This document shows positions 25,601 to 37,600 of a stretch of DNA of 64,000 nt, piece by piece; within the stretch, counting starts at the first letter, position 1, and each line of letters starts with the position of its first letter. Origin of the DNA: Apricaphanius iberus (Eukaryota; Chordata; Actinopteri; Cyprinodontiformes; Aphaniidae); contig JAPXFQ010000250.1 of the NCBI GenBank assembly GCA_028564705.1, forward strand, positions 1,302,001 to 1,366,000, read 5' to 3'. The position numbers and the translations under genes were made by a program. The notes beneath the pieces were generated by a model. The model had not been told where the DNA came from and did no database searches. It worked only from the letters and a program-made list of their open reading frames with translations.

Positions 25601-28600
25601 CTCTGTATTTGATGGATAATAAGACATAGTTCTGTTGAGAATAGCACGTATGGTTTGCATAAGATCGAAGGCAACATTAGGTTTGAATTTAGTATGTTGT
25701 GAAGCTATATTGTCTTGAAATGATTCTGTGTTAACCAGAGTGACTGCACTAACCACCTGATATCTGCTTTTTCCAGCCCATGACACAGGACTGGTGATGC
25801 TGCAGGTGGCCATGGGTGGTGAGGTCATCTCCTCTTCTGTGGTGTTTGAATATAAGGCACGTGACCTACCGGCGCTGCCATCTTCTCAGCACGACTGGTT
25901 GTCCCTGGATGGTAAGAGAAATTGTTTTTGTGTTGAAGAGTTAAAGGTTTCTGCTCAAATTTTCTAGGGGAAGAACGTTTCGATCATGCACACCTCCTCA
26001 TTTGTCTGAATGCGTCAGACATATTTTTGCATGCGAAAAGTTATATATTATCATACAATTTTTTTCCCTGGGATCATTCAACAGATTAGCATAAACAATC
26101 ATTAAATAGATAAAAGACAAAAATATATGGAAATACAGCTAGAACATAAAATAGCTGCTGTAAACTGAACAATAGCAACAACAGTTGAGTTTTTTAACAG
26201 CTTGAAGCAGAGCAGGAAAGGGTGTGAGGAGTCTCTCAGAGGCTTGTTCCTGCAGCAGCTCTGAAACAGATTTTGGACAGAGGGTAGGGAACCTTTCAAC
26301 TCCCCTTACCATCCACTACAGGGCCCTCTTATCTACCATATTGCAGCTGCAGCACCATGCTGGGATGCCATATGTTGGCCCAATCCCGACCGCAGCTTTG
26401 GGAATGTTCTGGGAATGCTTGTCGAGAGTAATGTCTGTTTTTGTGTCTTTAGAAAAATTCCAGTTTCTGCAAGCCCTGATTCACAATCCATTTATCTGTC
26501 AAGAAGATATGGTCATCAAAGACCTATACACTGAGGAATTATGTGTTACCCAATCTCTCTGCTGTATGGTCCCTGGTGCTGACAGATGTGTGCTCCAGTT
26601 GTGACCTCTGGAACTCATATGCATAGACACAGCAAAGGTTTCAGATGTGCTTATTTACTTTAGCTAAATGGCCAGCAGAAGAAGTTTCTGTCCTAATTTA
26701 GCACGTTTTGCTTTTTATAGGAGTCAGACAGAACATGGAATCATAAATAAAGCAAATGAAGCCGTCTAATGCCATCATTTTAGCAATAATAATTTAATTT
26801 AGAGCCTAATGACTTTTAGAGTTTCTGAGCCATGTTGAGTACTTTATTTTACTCACATCCAGTATTTTTCTCTACCAGATAAAAAAATACTGTATTGAGG
26901 TAACAGCATTATGAAACACATGCATGGAGTAGACAGAAGCTAAGGCCCTTTTTATACAAAAACTAGCAAGAGTTATTGTTCCTTTTCACATTCCTTGGTA
27001 AGCAAATTAAAACATGGCATGTCATAACTGCTTTGACCATTTACGTTTTTTCTATACAGTATACACACAAAACACTTAAATATGGGCACATGTTTTGTGT
27101 GCCCCCCCCCCCCCCAAACTGAACCATAATTCAGTATTTTTCTGTGCATTTCTCCTGAGTTAGTGGTGGAAAATTAAAGCTATGGTGGGAGATTTTTTTC
27201 TTCTGGGTCGATCAACACCAGGGGTCGGCAACCTTTCTGATAAAGAGTGTCATCAAAAATTTCCCCAAAAGTCAAAGTGCCATCCATATCTGTTGTGCAT
27301 TAACAAATTTATTAATGATGCTTATCAACAGTTACACATTATAAAAATAAAGACTATATAGAACAACTTTATAGAACTTTTTTTGCTGACAGATTTGGCA
27401 GAGTGCAGATCGGGTATTTTTGAAAAACACTATTTATCCCCAACATAACAAGAAAAAAAATACAAATTGCATTTATGGCCTCCTCACAGGAATAAAAAAA
27501 TAATAAACTAGGCCCATATATGTTTTTAATACAGGGATAAACATGTTAATGCCCCTGCTTTGTATTTGCCAGTGCTGTTTTCTGGGGCTCACACTGTGCA
27601 AAGTTCTTGAGACAGTTAAACTTCTCTGGTAGTGATTCCCAACAGGTGAAAATGCAGGCTCCGTGATCACTCACAGCTGTGATTCCTACCTGCTGTCGTA
27701 GTTCTGCAAACTTTGTTCCTCACAGAGTCAAGCTTTTCAGTTCAATCAGCTGCTTTTCCATGCCCTCTGTATTCAGCCAGTTGAAGAGCGACAGATCCAG
27801 CTTGTTTCAATTCCTCGGATGTATCCTTGTATTTCCGTGGTGCTGATACTGCACTGAGTGGACCGCAGCATTTGAACTGGCGGAACGTGGATGTTTCAAC
27901 ATCGCTTGAAAAAATGGTCAGCTTTTTAACGCATGTCTAAAATAGTTTGTCCTGCTCCTTGGAGCTTGAGATTAAGCTCGTTGAGGTGCGCAGTTATATC
28001 TACAAGAAATAATTTGGGATGTGGGCTGGTGGACAGGCTGATATGTTTTTTAAATATATCTTCTCATATTGTTAAACTACGTGCTGTGCCATCAGTTAAC
28101 CCTTCACATGCCACATGTGGCACGAGTGCCCAGGTTTGCCGACCCCTCATCTACACCACTGGTCCTCCCAATTGTCAATCATCCCGAGAGTCTGTATGCA
28201 CACTCCCACGTGTTTATCTGTAGCGCTACGCCATCATTCATTCATTTTGCCTCACAGTTCTCATTGGGTCGTTTGAAAGTGGCTGTGAGTCGCAAGAAAA
28301 AAATAGTCTTTGAGGTGTATGAGAAGAAGAGAAAGTACTAAAAGGAGAGAAACAAGACCAGAGGGTTTTCAGGAGATTCGTTCCAACAATGGCATGTTCT
28401 GACAGCACAGGTAGGGCTCTCCGTTGTTGCTTCAAGGGCTGCAACTAACGATTATTTTCACAATCGATTAATCTGTCAATTATTTTTACGATTAATCGCT
28501 TTTATTAATAATTATATTTGGCTATTACTTTCACGTTTTCATTAAGAACAAGGAAAACAAAAGAGAATTGTGCAGTTCACTACAATCTATTTTATTGGAC

Positions 28601-31600
28601 CTAAACAAAGTCACACACACTGCAACACTAAATCAATATTATTTGAATGAATTAATACTGCGATGCCTCGTTTATTGCGGGGGTTCTACATAATAATCCA
28701 CAATAAGAGAAATAAGTCATCTTTATCTTTTGCAATTAAATGTTTTAAGGTTGTAAAACACCTCGCAACACACTTTAAACATGTTCCTTAGACAAAATTA
28801 AACGTTTCTCATTTTTCTCGCTAGTTTAAATACTATCAAAGTTAAAACCTTCTGAGATTTTTAAACATAAAAGTATTAATATGCAGCGTTTTTTTCATCC
28901 ACACCCTGCTCGCCTACATCTTTTTCCACGCAGTTGTCTTGGCTTCATGCTAGCAGAGACCATTCAAGCTTTGGATGTTGCACAGCAGATGAGAGTATCA
29001 GAAAATAGTGTTTATTTGCCAAAGAAATAATCTTTACATGGCGAAACTACAAAGGCAAGACAAATATTACTGCTGTGAGTTTGATAAGTGATTCCTTGTT
29101 GTGGTCATTCTTTGGCTCATATCTCAGCGGTTCTTTCACGTAGCTGGTTGCTGGAGGCATTTCTGGAATCGGCTGGGTCTCTGCTTTCATTTGAGTGGTT
29201 GTTTTTTGTGTGTAGCACAAAGGATTGTTGCGTTAGAGCCAGAAATGTGGCAGATGAGGTGACGAAAATATGATTTTATAAGTTTGTTTGCAAGTATTTA
29301 TTTACCCTGCATCTGAGTTGTGATTGTGGTTGGTAAAAATTGTTTTTATAGCCTTGTAGTGCTTGGTGTGCTGTTTAATTTTAAGTGCATTATTACTATT
29401 TTTTTCTGTAGTGCGAGTGTTGTTTAAGGCCTGTTAAAAAATTTTATCACAAAATCCCCCAATTGGGGGACCCTAGGGCTTAAAGGGTTAAAGCAACTAA
29501 TCGATTACTAAATTAGTTGTCAACTATTTTAATAATCTATTATAATCTATTAAATCGATTAGTTGTTTCAGGTTTAGTTGCCTCCCTCGCCAAGTTTCTT
29601 CTCGAGTGGTAGGGTAAAGTTTGGGGTTAGTCTATTAGGAGATCACATACAGTAGGTATTGATTTATTTTCTGTGACGTGTGGAAATTTAGCGATTGTCC
29701 CTAGCCGAAACCACCGCCATCAGGAGCGATACTTCAGCAGCAATGCATCTGCTCCATAAGCACAGTTCTCGGTGAGACGTTGGAGGGAGTATCCGCTTGA
29801 ATTAAACTAATGTGTGTCGAATATCCAACTTAAAACTAATGTCCCAGCAGTAAGTGCGGCATGCTATTTGGAGAAATGCATTCCAGATTACTGCTAGAAT
29901 AAGTTATCTACGTCTATATGGTATGAACTTAACTAACCAGGAAGATTCGTTGTTGTAACTGCACTTTTTTCTTACTTTTTCTTTTTTTCTAAAAGTGGAG
30001 AGGGCTGTTCTTTTCTGAAATTCGGAAAAATCTTCTGCTATAACTTTAAGATTCTCAATGACAAAAGTTTTAAAGACGAATTAAAATGAGGACGCAAAGT
30101 ACAATGGATGAACTCTTAACAAGTGACTGTAAGATAGAACTAGGACTTATTCTATAAATTGCTGGTAGGATAAGATTTTTTGTGTGTTTTGTTTACAAAT
30201 GTCATATTTGTTTGATGCAAACCCCCGAAAACAGTAACAAGGACAGACTTTTCAGGTGAAATAGACTTTTATACTCATGACAGGAGATGCTATCAGGCAT
30301 AGAGGTCTCAGGGGGTCGGGGATTTGTCCTGTAACCTGTGGGTTGTCAGTTCGAACCCATGCTCTATCCATCTCAGTCCTTTGTGTCCAATATTCCCTGC
30401 TGATGGTGGTCAGAGTATTTGGTGACACCGATGGTAGGGCAGCCTCTTTTCTGTCAGTCTGCCCTAGGGCAGCTGTGGCTACAATATAAATGTAGCTTAC
30501 CACGATCAGTGTATGGATTGGCGAATGACTGAATTTACAGTAAAGCAGTTTGGAGTCCTCTGACTTGAATAAGCATGCAGGCCATTTACTTATTATTATA
30601 GTTTTGTTTTTTGTTCTACTAGTTTCTACTTAAATGTTGTTATTTTATAGCCAAAAACGTTGATGTTTTTTATGCGATAGACCAAGACATTGTGGAACTT
30701 AATTTTGAAATGGAAAGTAGTAGATCTGTTTTGTTACACTTTTAAGAATAAAAGACTGAAAACTAATGTGTATTTGTATTCCACCCAAGTAATTTCTATA
30801 AGTGTGATCAAAGTGAGATTAAATTACAGTTGGCCTTTACTGACTAATTAGGTGACCTCTGAAGGCAATTTGTTGCAGTGGATTTTATTAGCTACTTTTT
30901 GTTCCATATTTTCAATGTTTGTCATTAGTGACTGTATGATGCCTGGACAGGTTTTGAAGCTGTTAGCCTTTCCTGTTGCTACATTCTACCTGCATGCAAA
31001 TTGATTATAAATTGACAAATTAATTTAGGATTGATTTAACAAGGAAGGTGAGAGTATAAAGTGAATTGACGCATATTGTTAAAAATGTGTAAAAATAATC
31101 CGTTTCATACACTTTTACATTCACATCAGGTTATGTAAGCTATTCTAATTGTTATGACAATTAAACATATTTAAAAAGGGCTCAAGGACAATGACATGTT
31201 CTGTCAGTAACATTTGGTAGCACTTATCGCAGATGTTTTCACGGGTCAGCCTCTTTGTGTGTAAATATATCTCCCAATGCAGTTGCAGTCTGGAAACACA
31301 TGGGTCCCATCGGCGATGCATGTCCTGACTTCGCTTTCGCCCCCGTCTCTGCGTTGCGCAATGCGGCAATGCGGCTTTTTACTCAGCATGCGACTGCTGG
31401 CTAAAATAAAGGACAAGGACACGACGGCGCGCTCCGTTTGACAGTAAAAACTGCACACAGTTCATGTAGATGGTAGCCGACAAACGTACGGCTTGAGTCT
31501 TTGTCCCTACGCAAGGACAACGAGACGCGACCTGTCTCTTTTCCGCACATGTTCTCTGATTTGGTCTCATTTATGAGGACAAATACCCCCTAGGGGAGTG

Positions 31601-34600
31601 GGAATGTAGCTGATTTCTGCTACTAAACACATGTCTGGGCACAGCAGTGCCAAAACGCCAATGCCCCGCTTCAGCTTGTGTGTGCAGCAGTCTGTTGAGG
31701 CGATGACGAGCGAGCCTCCTGCAGCTCGAAGAGTGGCGGGCGGATTTGAAGCCGCTGCTCCCCCTCACATACACAACGTGGATAGACCCCTCTCTTCCTT
31801 CCTTTCTTTCTTTCTCTCACTCCCTCCCTCCGTTCCTCCCTGCCTCCCGGTTTTATTTGTGCTTTTTTACGGCTGGAGAAGCGAGGCTGTGAGTCGTACA
31901 CTTCAGACAGATGGAGGTTTAACAGAAGCGGGAACATTAACCAAAACAACAACAACAGCAGCAGCAGCAGACAAAGACTCCGATAGTATCTTCTTCTCAC
32001 CGCGTTGTTCTGCTGACGTTCAGGTGTGTATTGTTTACAGCTGCTGCGTTTAGATGCCATGTTGCTGCAGATAAACATGCAGGCGGCTGGGTAAATTCAT
32101 TGCTGTGCTGTTTTACCCTTTTATTATTTTTGTAGGTATTTGCAGTAATCTAGAAAAGAGTTTGACTGAAATGAACCATGTTACTTGTCTATTATCTTTG
32201 GTTGGCCTGTGCAGTTTCAGCACCACGAGGAGCGGACAGTTCCCCTGATACTCCTGAATCAGGCCGATAACAACAACAGAATCAGGAGGCTTGCGTGACT
32301 GTAGAGTAGGCTGTACATGACGTATTTTTAGATGTTTTGTTACTAAACTAACAATGCTAAGTAACTTTTTTAAAGCTGAAGTTATTGTTTTATAACCCAG
32401 TTCTGCTTTAAACTCTCCTACAACTTCATCCCTGATCTGTCTGCTGTTCCATACACACCATGATGCTGTTTGTTCACTAATGTTATCTAAAACCCCTCTG
32501 AGGCATTCACAGAACAGCTGTATTTACATTTTTTGAGAAGCTAAAGTGCTATTATATAGTATTAGTTCTAGTTTGTCTTGCCACTCTTCAAAGCTGGTCT
32601 GTAATATGAAATATCTTTTGACAAGATGGGAACTAGTGGATCTTCTAATTAGTAGTAGTTAAACAATATATCCTGCATATTTATATTTGCATATAAAATA
32701 AAACCAGTCTCTACATATAGACAACTATTACATAGTTAAATTATTCCAAGATATCGCGAAACATTCTGTATTTGTGTGAGTGTATTTATACATCTGGAGT
32801 TGTTTGATGTTTTTATAATAGAATAGCAGTGCTTTACTATACATGGCAGCTACAATAGAGGAGTGTTTGGCTGTATTAGAAGGAAACTGCTCTTACCTAG
32901 ATGTAGGAAAGATGGAAGTTATTTAGTTGCTCCTGTTGGAGCAAAAATACATCGTAGTAAGCAAAACGGAAAACTGAGTGAATGAGCATCAGGTGGGATT
33001 ACATGAGGTTCATAAAAACAACTCAGCGAGACATAATGCTGCCTTACCAAAAGAAACAGATGTATACCTATGTATACCTGTATTCCCACAGACACCCAAT
33101 TCAGGATGTCCATCTTGGAGCGTTTGGAGCAAATGGAGCAAAGGATGGCTGAAATAACCAATCAAAACCCTGGCTCTGAAGCCATGGCAACCAAGGGTGG
33201 AGGAGTGGAGGGGGGAGGAGCCAATGACCTGCGGTCTCAAGTAAGCAATAGACTCTGTTGTGGAGAAATGTTTCCTTTACAACTATGTAAATGGGTCTAA
33301 CATGAAAAAGGCAAACACATTAAAGATAAGAAAATCAATTAAGTTTAATAAGTTTGTAAAAAAAATTTACATAAAGGTGAAAACAAATCTGAGATTCAAG
33401 TCAGATTTTTTTAATTTCTTTTAGTGGCTTTAATCCTCTTCTTATAACAACAATGTTGTTATAAGATTACATAAGCTGCTTGATAAATGGCTAAAATACA
33501 TTAGCATTAGCATGTAGCCACTTACCTCTCTGTCCATCAGGCGTCTTTTTTCTTTGATCCAGCTGCTGTTCTTCAGGTCCAACTATGGCTGGGCGATATA
33601 GACTTAAATCTATATTGCAATATAAACTAAAGCATTTTCTTTAACAATATGTATTGCTGTATATTCTTTTTTTTTTTTACGCATTACAGGGGAAATGCAG
33701 CAGAACATCTTCAAAAAGGTTTAGAATAACATTGTAAGAACATTTACTGTACAAAATACATTTTAAAAATATTTAATTATATATCCAAAATAATACAACA
33801 CAAAACTTCTTACAACATTAAGATGAATGTATTATAAATCTATAAAAGATTTATTATTATAAAAATAAATTGTCTTATTTACTGCTTACTTATTAATACA
33901 TTTATTATTGCACAAAAAGAAACCTGCACATATTTGAATGAAAGGTGCTTCAAGTTCAACAGGTTTATTTTCCATTAAATGAAAAGCAACAAACTCTTAA
34001 CTTTCAATAGCTAGTTTAAAGACAAACGCCTGGTACAAAATATGTCGGCAAAGCTTAATGATATCATCAAAATGCATATCTGCAGTATAGTCAAAAACTC
34101 TAACTTTGGCTAAATTTATACAATTTCTATGTTATACATTTTATATTGCCCACAACTGGGTCCAACCCTGAAAATGTAGCAGTAGCTAGACTTTTGGAGA
34201 AAATGATTTTTCAAGCTTTTATTAAAGGGACTATATCATGCTATTTTACAGCTTTCAACCTCTGGGATAGACATATCTATGATAAAATGTAACCGTTGGC
34301 GTTAAACAGTATTAATTTGTCCTGAAATTTAACTTGTATCCTGTAGTTAATTTTGGACCACGAAATGAAGCATCTTGTTTCTCCATAAAGCCGCCTCCTG
34401 CACCCCAAAGCTACGCTCCACCCCCTTGCTGCACAGCCGGGAGCAGATCACACTGCGACTAACAGTGCTGAGCTTAATCTCAAACAGTGTTCTGAGAAAG
34501 AATTTGAACATCACCAAGTACCACAATGAAACTCTGTTATATTATTTGATTTTGTTGTTAAAAAAAAACGCAGTCAATAAAGCCTATTTCAGTTGATAAA

Positions 34601-37600
34601 TCTCCAGGCTTTAAACCAAACCCAACCCAACACTGCGTCCACTAAGCAAATCTTTTCAGCCCAGTATATAAAAAAGCCATAGGTGTCGTTTGCACCCGTT
34701 CACTGAAAATTCTGAGATGCTACGGATCAATTAATTAACGACACAATGTTGTTATAAGATTACATAAGCTGCTTGATAAATGGCTAAAATACATTAGCAT
34801 TAGCATGTAGCCACTTACCTCTCTGTCCATCAGGCGTCTTTTTTCTTTGATCCAGCTGCTGTTCTTTAGGAGTGTAGCATAAAATCCTGTAATCCATGAA
34901 GCCAAACGGGCATTTTCACATAGAAAGTAAAAAATCCAACAATAAAAGTGTTTTAAGCTGCCAAAAACCAAAGCAGGCATGAACTTTGAGAAGGAGGAGT
35001 GTGTGTTTGAACTCTATCACAGGTAAGCTGCTCTGCCTGCAGAGGCGGTGCAGACACCTCTAGCACTCAACTTTCAACCAGTGATGTCACTAGTTGAACA
35101 CTCAGTCGATTTCTAGTAGAGGGAGGGGCACCTGCTCAGACAGCAGAATTCAGTAGGATTACTCAGACATGCGTGTATTAAGCCAAAAACCACTCTGGTG
35201 GGGGGGTTTTTATGAGAAAATTGCACTACCAGATGGTTGAAAACTCCAAAAACTTGATTTTGCATGATATAGGCCCTTTAAGTTAGCCTTTTTTCTTTCC
35301 AACCTTCAGAGCTCCCCTGATCAGAGCACATTTGAAGGTCGTGTGGTGGTGGTGTGTGAGAAGATGATGTCTCAGCCCTGTTGGACTTCTTCTAACCAGC
35401 TTGTCCACAGTAAGAACTCCAGAGGAATGACGTTACTCCATCTGGCTGCAGCTCAGGGCTACGCAGGGCTCATTCAGACACTCATTCGTTGGCGGTGAGT
35501 AAGATTCAGATGTGACACTCCACCGTGAAGATGCAGTAATTTCTAATTTGTAGCCTCGCTCCACAGCACAAAGCATGCTGACAGCATTGACCTTGAGTTG
35601 GAAGTGGATCCTCTTAACGTTGACCACTTCTCATGCACACCACTCGTGAGTAATGAGTACTTTTACATTCATTTTTTCCTGCTTTTTTCCGGTGTGTATG
35701 AGATGTATTTTAATGTATCCTCTGCAGATGTGGGCATGTGCTTTGGGCCATACTGAGGCAGCATTGGTTCTTTACCAGTGGGACCCAAGAGCTCTCGCAA
35801 TTCCTGACTCTCTCGGTCGCCTGCCGCTAAACATTGCCCGATCACGAGGTCACACACGTTTGGCTGAGCTCTTGGAGCAGCTGCAGCAAAGTCCTCAAAC
35901 TAAGGGCCAGCCCGCAGATAGTTGGATGGAGAAGTGGAAAGGAGGGTCACAAAACAGTGGAATCGGCAACAGCTCCAGCACTAACGCAACCCCAGGTCCA
36001 AAAGCATTTTGTATTCGTTTTTGTTTGTTTCAGGAGCACAATATTTTAAAAATATTTTTTAAGTTGGAGTAAACCTAAAATGGCTGTCGGTTGTTTTTAC
36101 TTTGTTTCATAATTGAACGTTTTAACTGATGGAGGTAAGTAACTAGAAACGTGCTTATATGGATGATGATTGTGGTGTTTAGAGAATAGTTTGCAAAAAT
36201 GTGGTCAGCCATGCTTATCACGGTGCCAAAGTCATAAAATCCATCCACCACCGTGTTTCGAGGTCACTAAGTATTGTTTTCTGTCTCATTTAATTACAGT
36301 CCGTAATAAAGAAAAGGAATCCTCAGCAGGAGTCGTAACTCTGCCAGTTACATACCCTGAAATTTCACAAAGACATCATTATGATATAAACCCTGTAAAG
36401 GGGGGGTTGTTTTTTTGTTGTTGTTGTTTTTGTTTTTGCTGACTGATTTTTTTCTTGACTGTCAAAGTCTATTCCTGAGCTTAACTGGCAGTTTCAGATA
36501 TAAATAATGTTTACTAGAGAGACTAAATGTCAGTAAAAAAGGACAAAAAGGGAATTGTATTATTTTTGCAAAGTAAACATCACTTATCTCTTGGATTCAA
36601 TTGGTAGAAGTCTAATAATACTGCTAATACATTTTTATAGAAAATTATTTTTTAAATCATATAATACAGTGCCTTACAAAATATATACACACCATTTAAA
36701 CTTTATTACTTTTTATCTTCACCAAACTGTGTTAGGATTCTTATTCATAGTTTTTCAAACGTTTTAAGGATACAGCATGTGCTGTGAATATGTGTTCACC
36801 CCATAACCCATGAATAGCCCTGAGCATCTCTGGTTTACCAGTGTAACTCTTGCGGTTATTACACTAGTGTTAGAGGATCCATGGACACCCACAGATGAGT
36901 TGCATGCAAGTTTAGCCATACCACGTGATACCACCAAGCCAATAAGCACTTAGCATTTCAGCCAGACAACTATGAAACACTGAAGCGCAGATGGATAGAA
37001 TGTAAATAGAATGAAAGCAATATATAGTAAAGATAAACTGAGAGATACTAACAGGGGGGATGGAGAAAGGGAAAGACATAGGAAGCGAAAAAAGTAGAAA
37101 CAGGAATGTGAGAGAAAAGTAAAAAAATGATAGTTGAAATCGGCAGTGCCACAGGCGGATAGCATCCATGCCACTCTGCATTGAGGCAGTAATTGATGCC
37201 AAAGGGGCCCAAATCAAGTAGGGAAAACATAGGCACAATTATAACATATATATCATAATTACAGAAATAAAGAAACTTTTTTTGCAACATAATCATTTCA
37301 CAAGTTTCACCTGCATTACTTTGTTGATTTAGTCTATCACATGAACTCCAGGTAAAAACCTGTTAAAACATCCTGAATCAGAATATCCTTTGTGGGCCAA
37401 GCTCATGCAACTAAATAAGGAATTTGACTTTGGTTTCACATGCTCACATCAGATATACATTTATCATAAATATATAAAGGAGTAAAAACTGCTACGGTCT
37501 GTTAACACAGTAAACCACTACTTCACAAGTTGTGGTGAATTAATGGCTTCACTTCTATCTCATATGAGAAGTTTATTCTCAAACATTTTGTTTGGTTTGT

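Larger units (their letters stand above)
25912..33091 (+). other. camta1 intron (7.2 kb) with possible internal promoter
   Basis: The intron runs gtaaga to cccacag. It contains a hAT remnant (27219-28148), a palindromic hAT-like MITE (28434-29573), a tRNA-derived SINE (30268-30570), Tc1 pieces (30641-30905 and 32340-32540) and a CpG-rich block (31235-32023). The stretch 25912-27100 has no recognisable element. Confidence 0.75.
33241..35309 (+). other. camta1 intron (2.1 kb), mostly transposons
   Basis: The intron runs gtaagc to cttcag. It is largely filled by a hAT fragment (33587-34155) and a TTAA-flanked element (34222-35284), with one 124-bp sequence present twice (33450 and 34743). Confidence 0.8.

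Noticed and set aside
30268..30570. Possible tRNA gene (B-box-like AGTTCGAACCC)
   Set aside because: No complete cloverleaf or acceptor stem, and the following body matches a tRNA-derived SINE.
31671..32078. 135-codon minus-strand frame with a poly-Leu stretch
   Set aside because: It comes from CAG/CTG and purine/pyrimidine low complexity inside the CpG-rich block; no domain.
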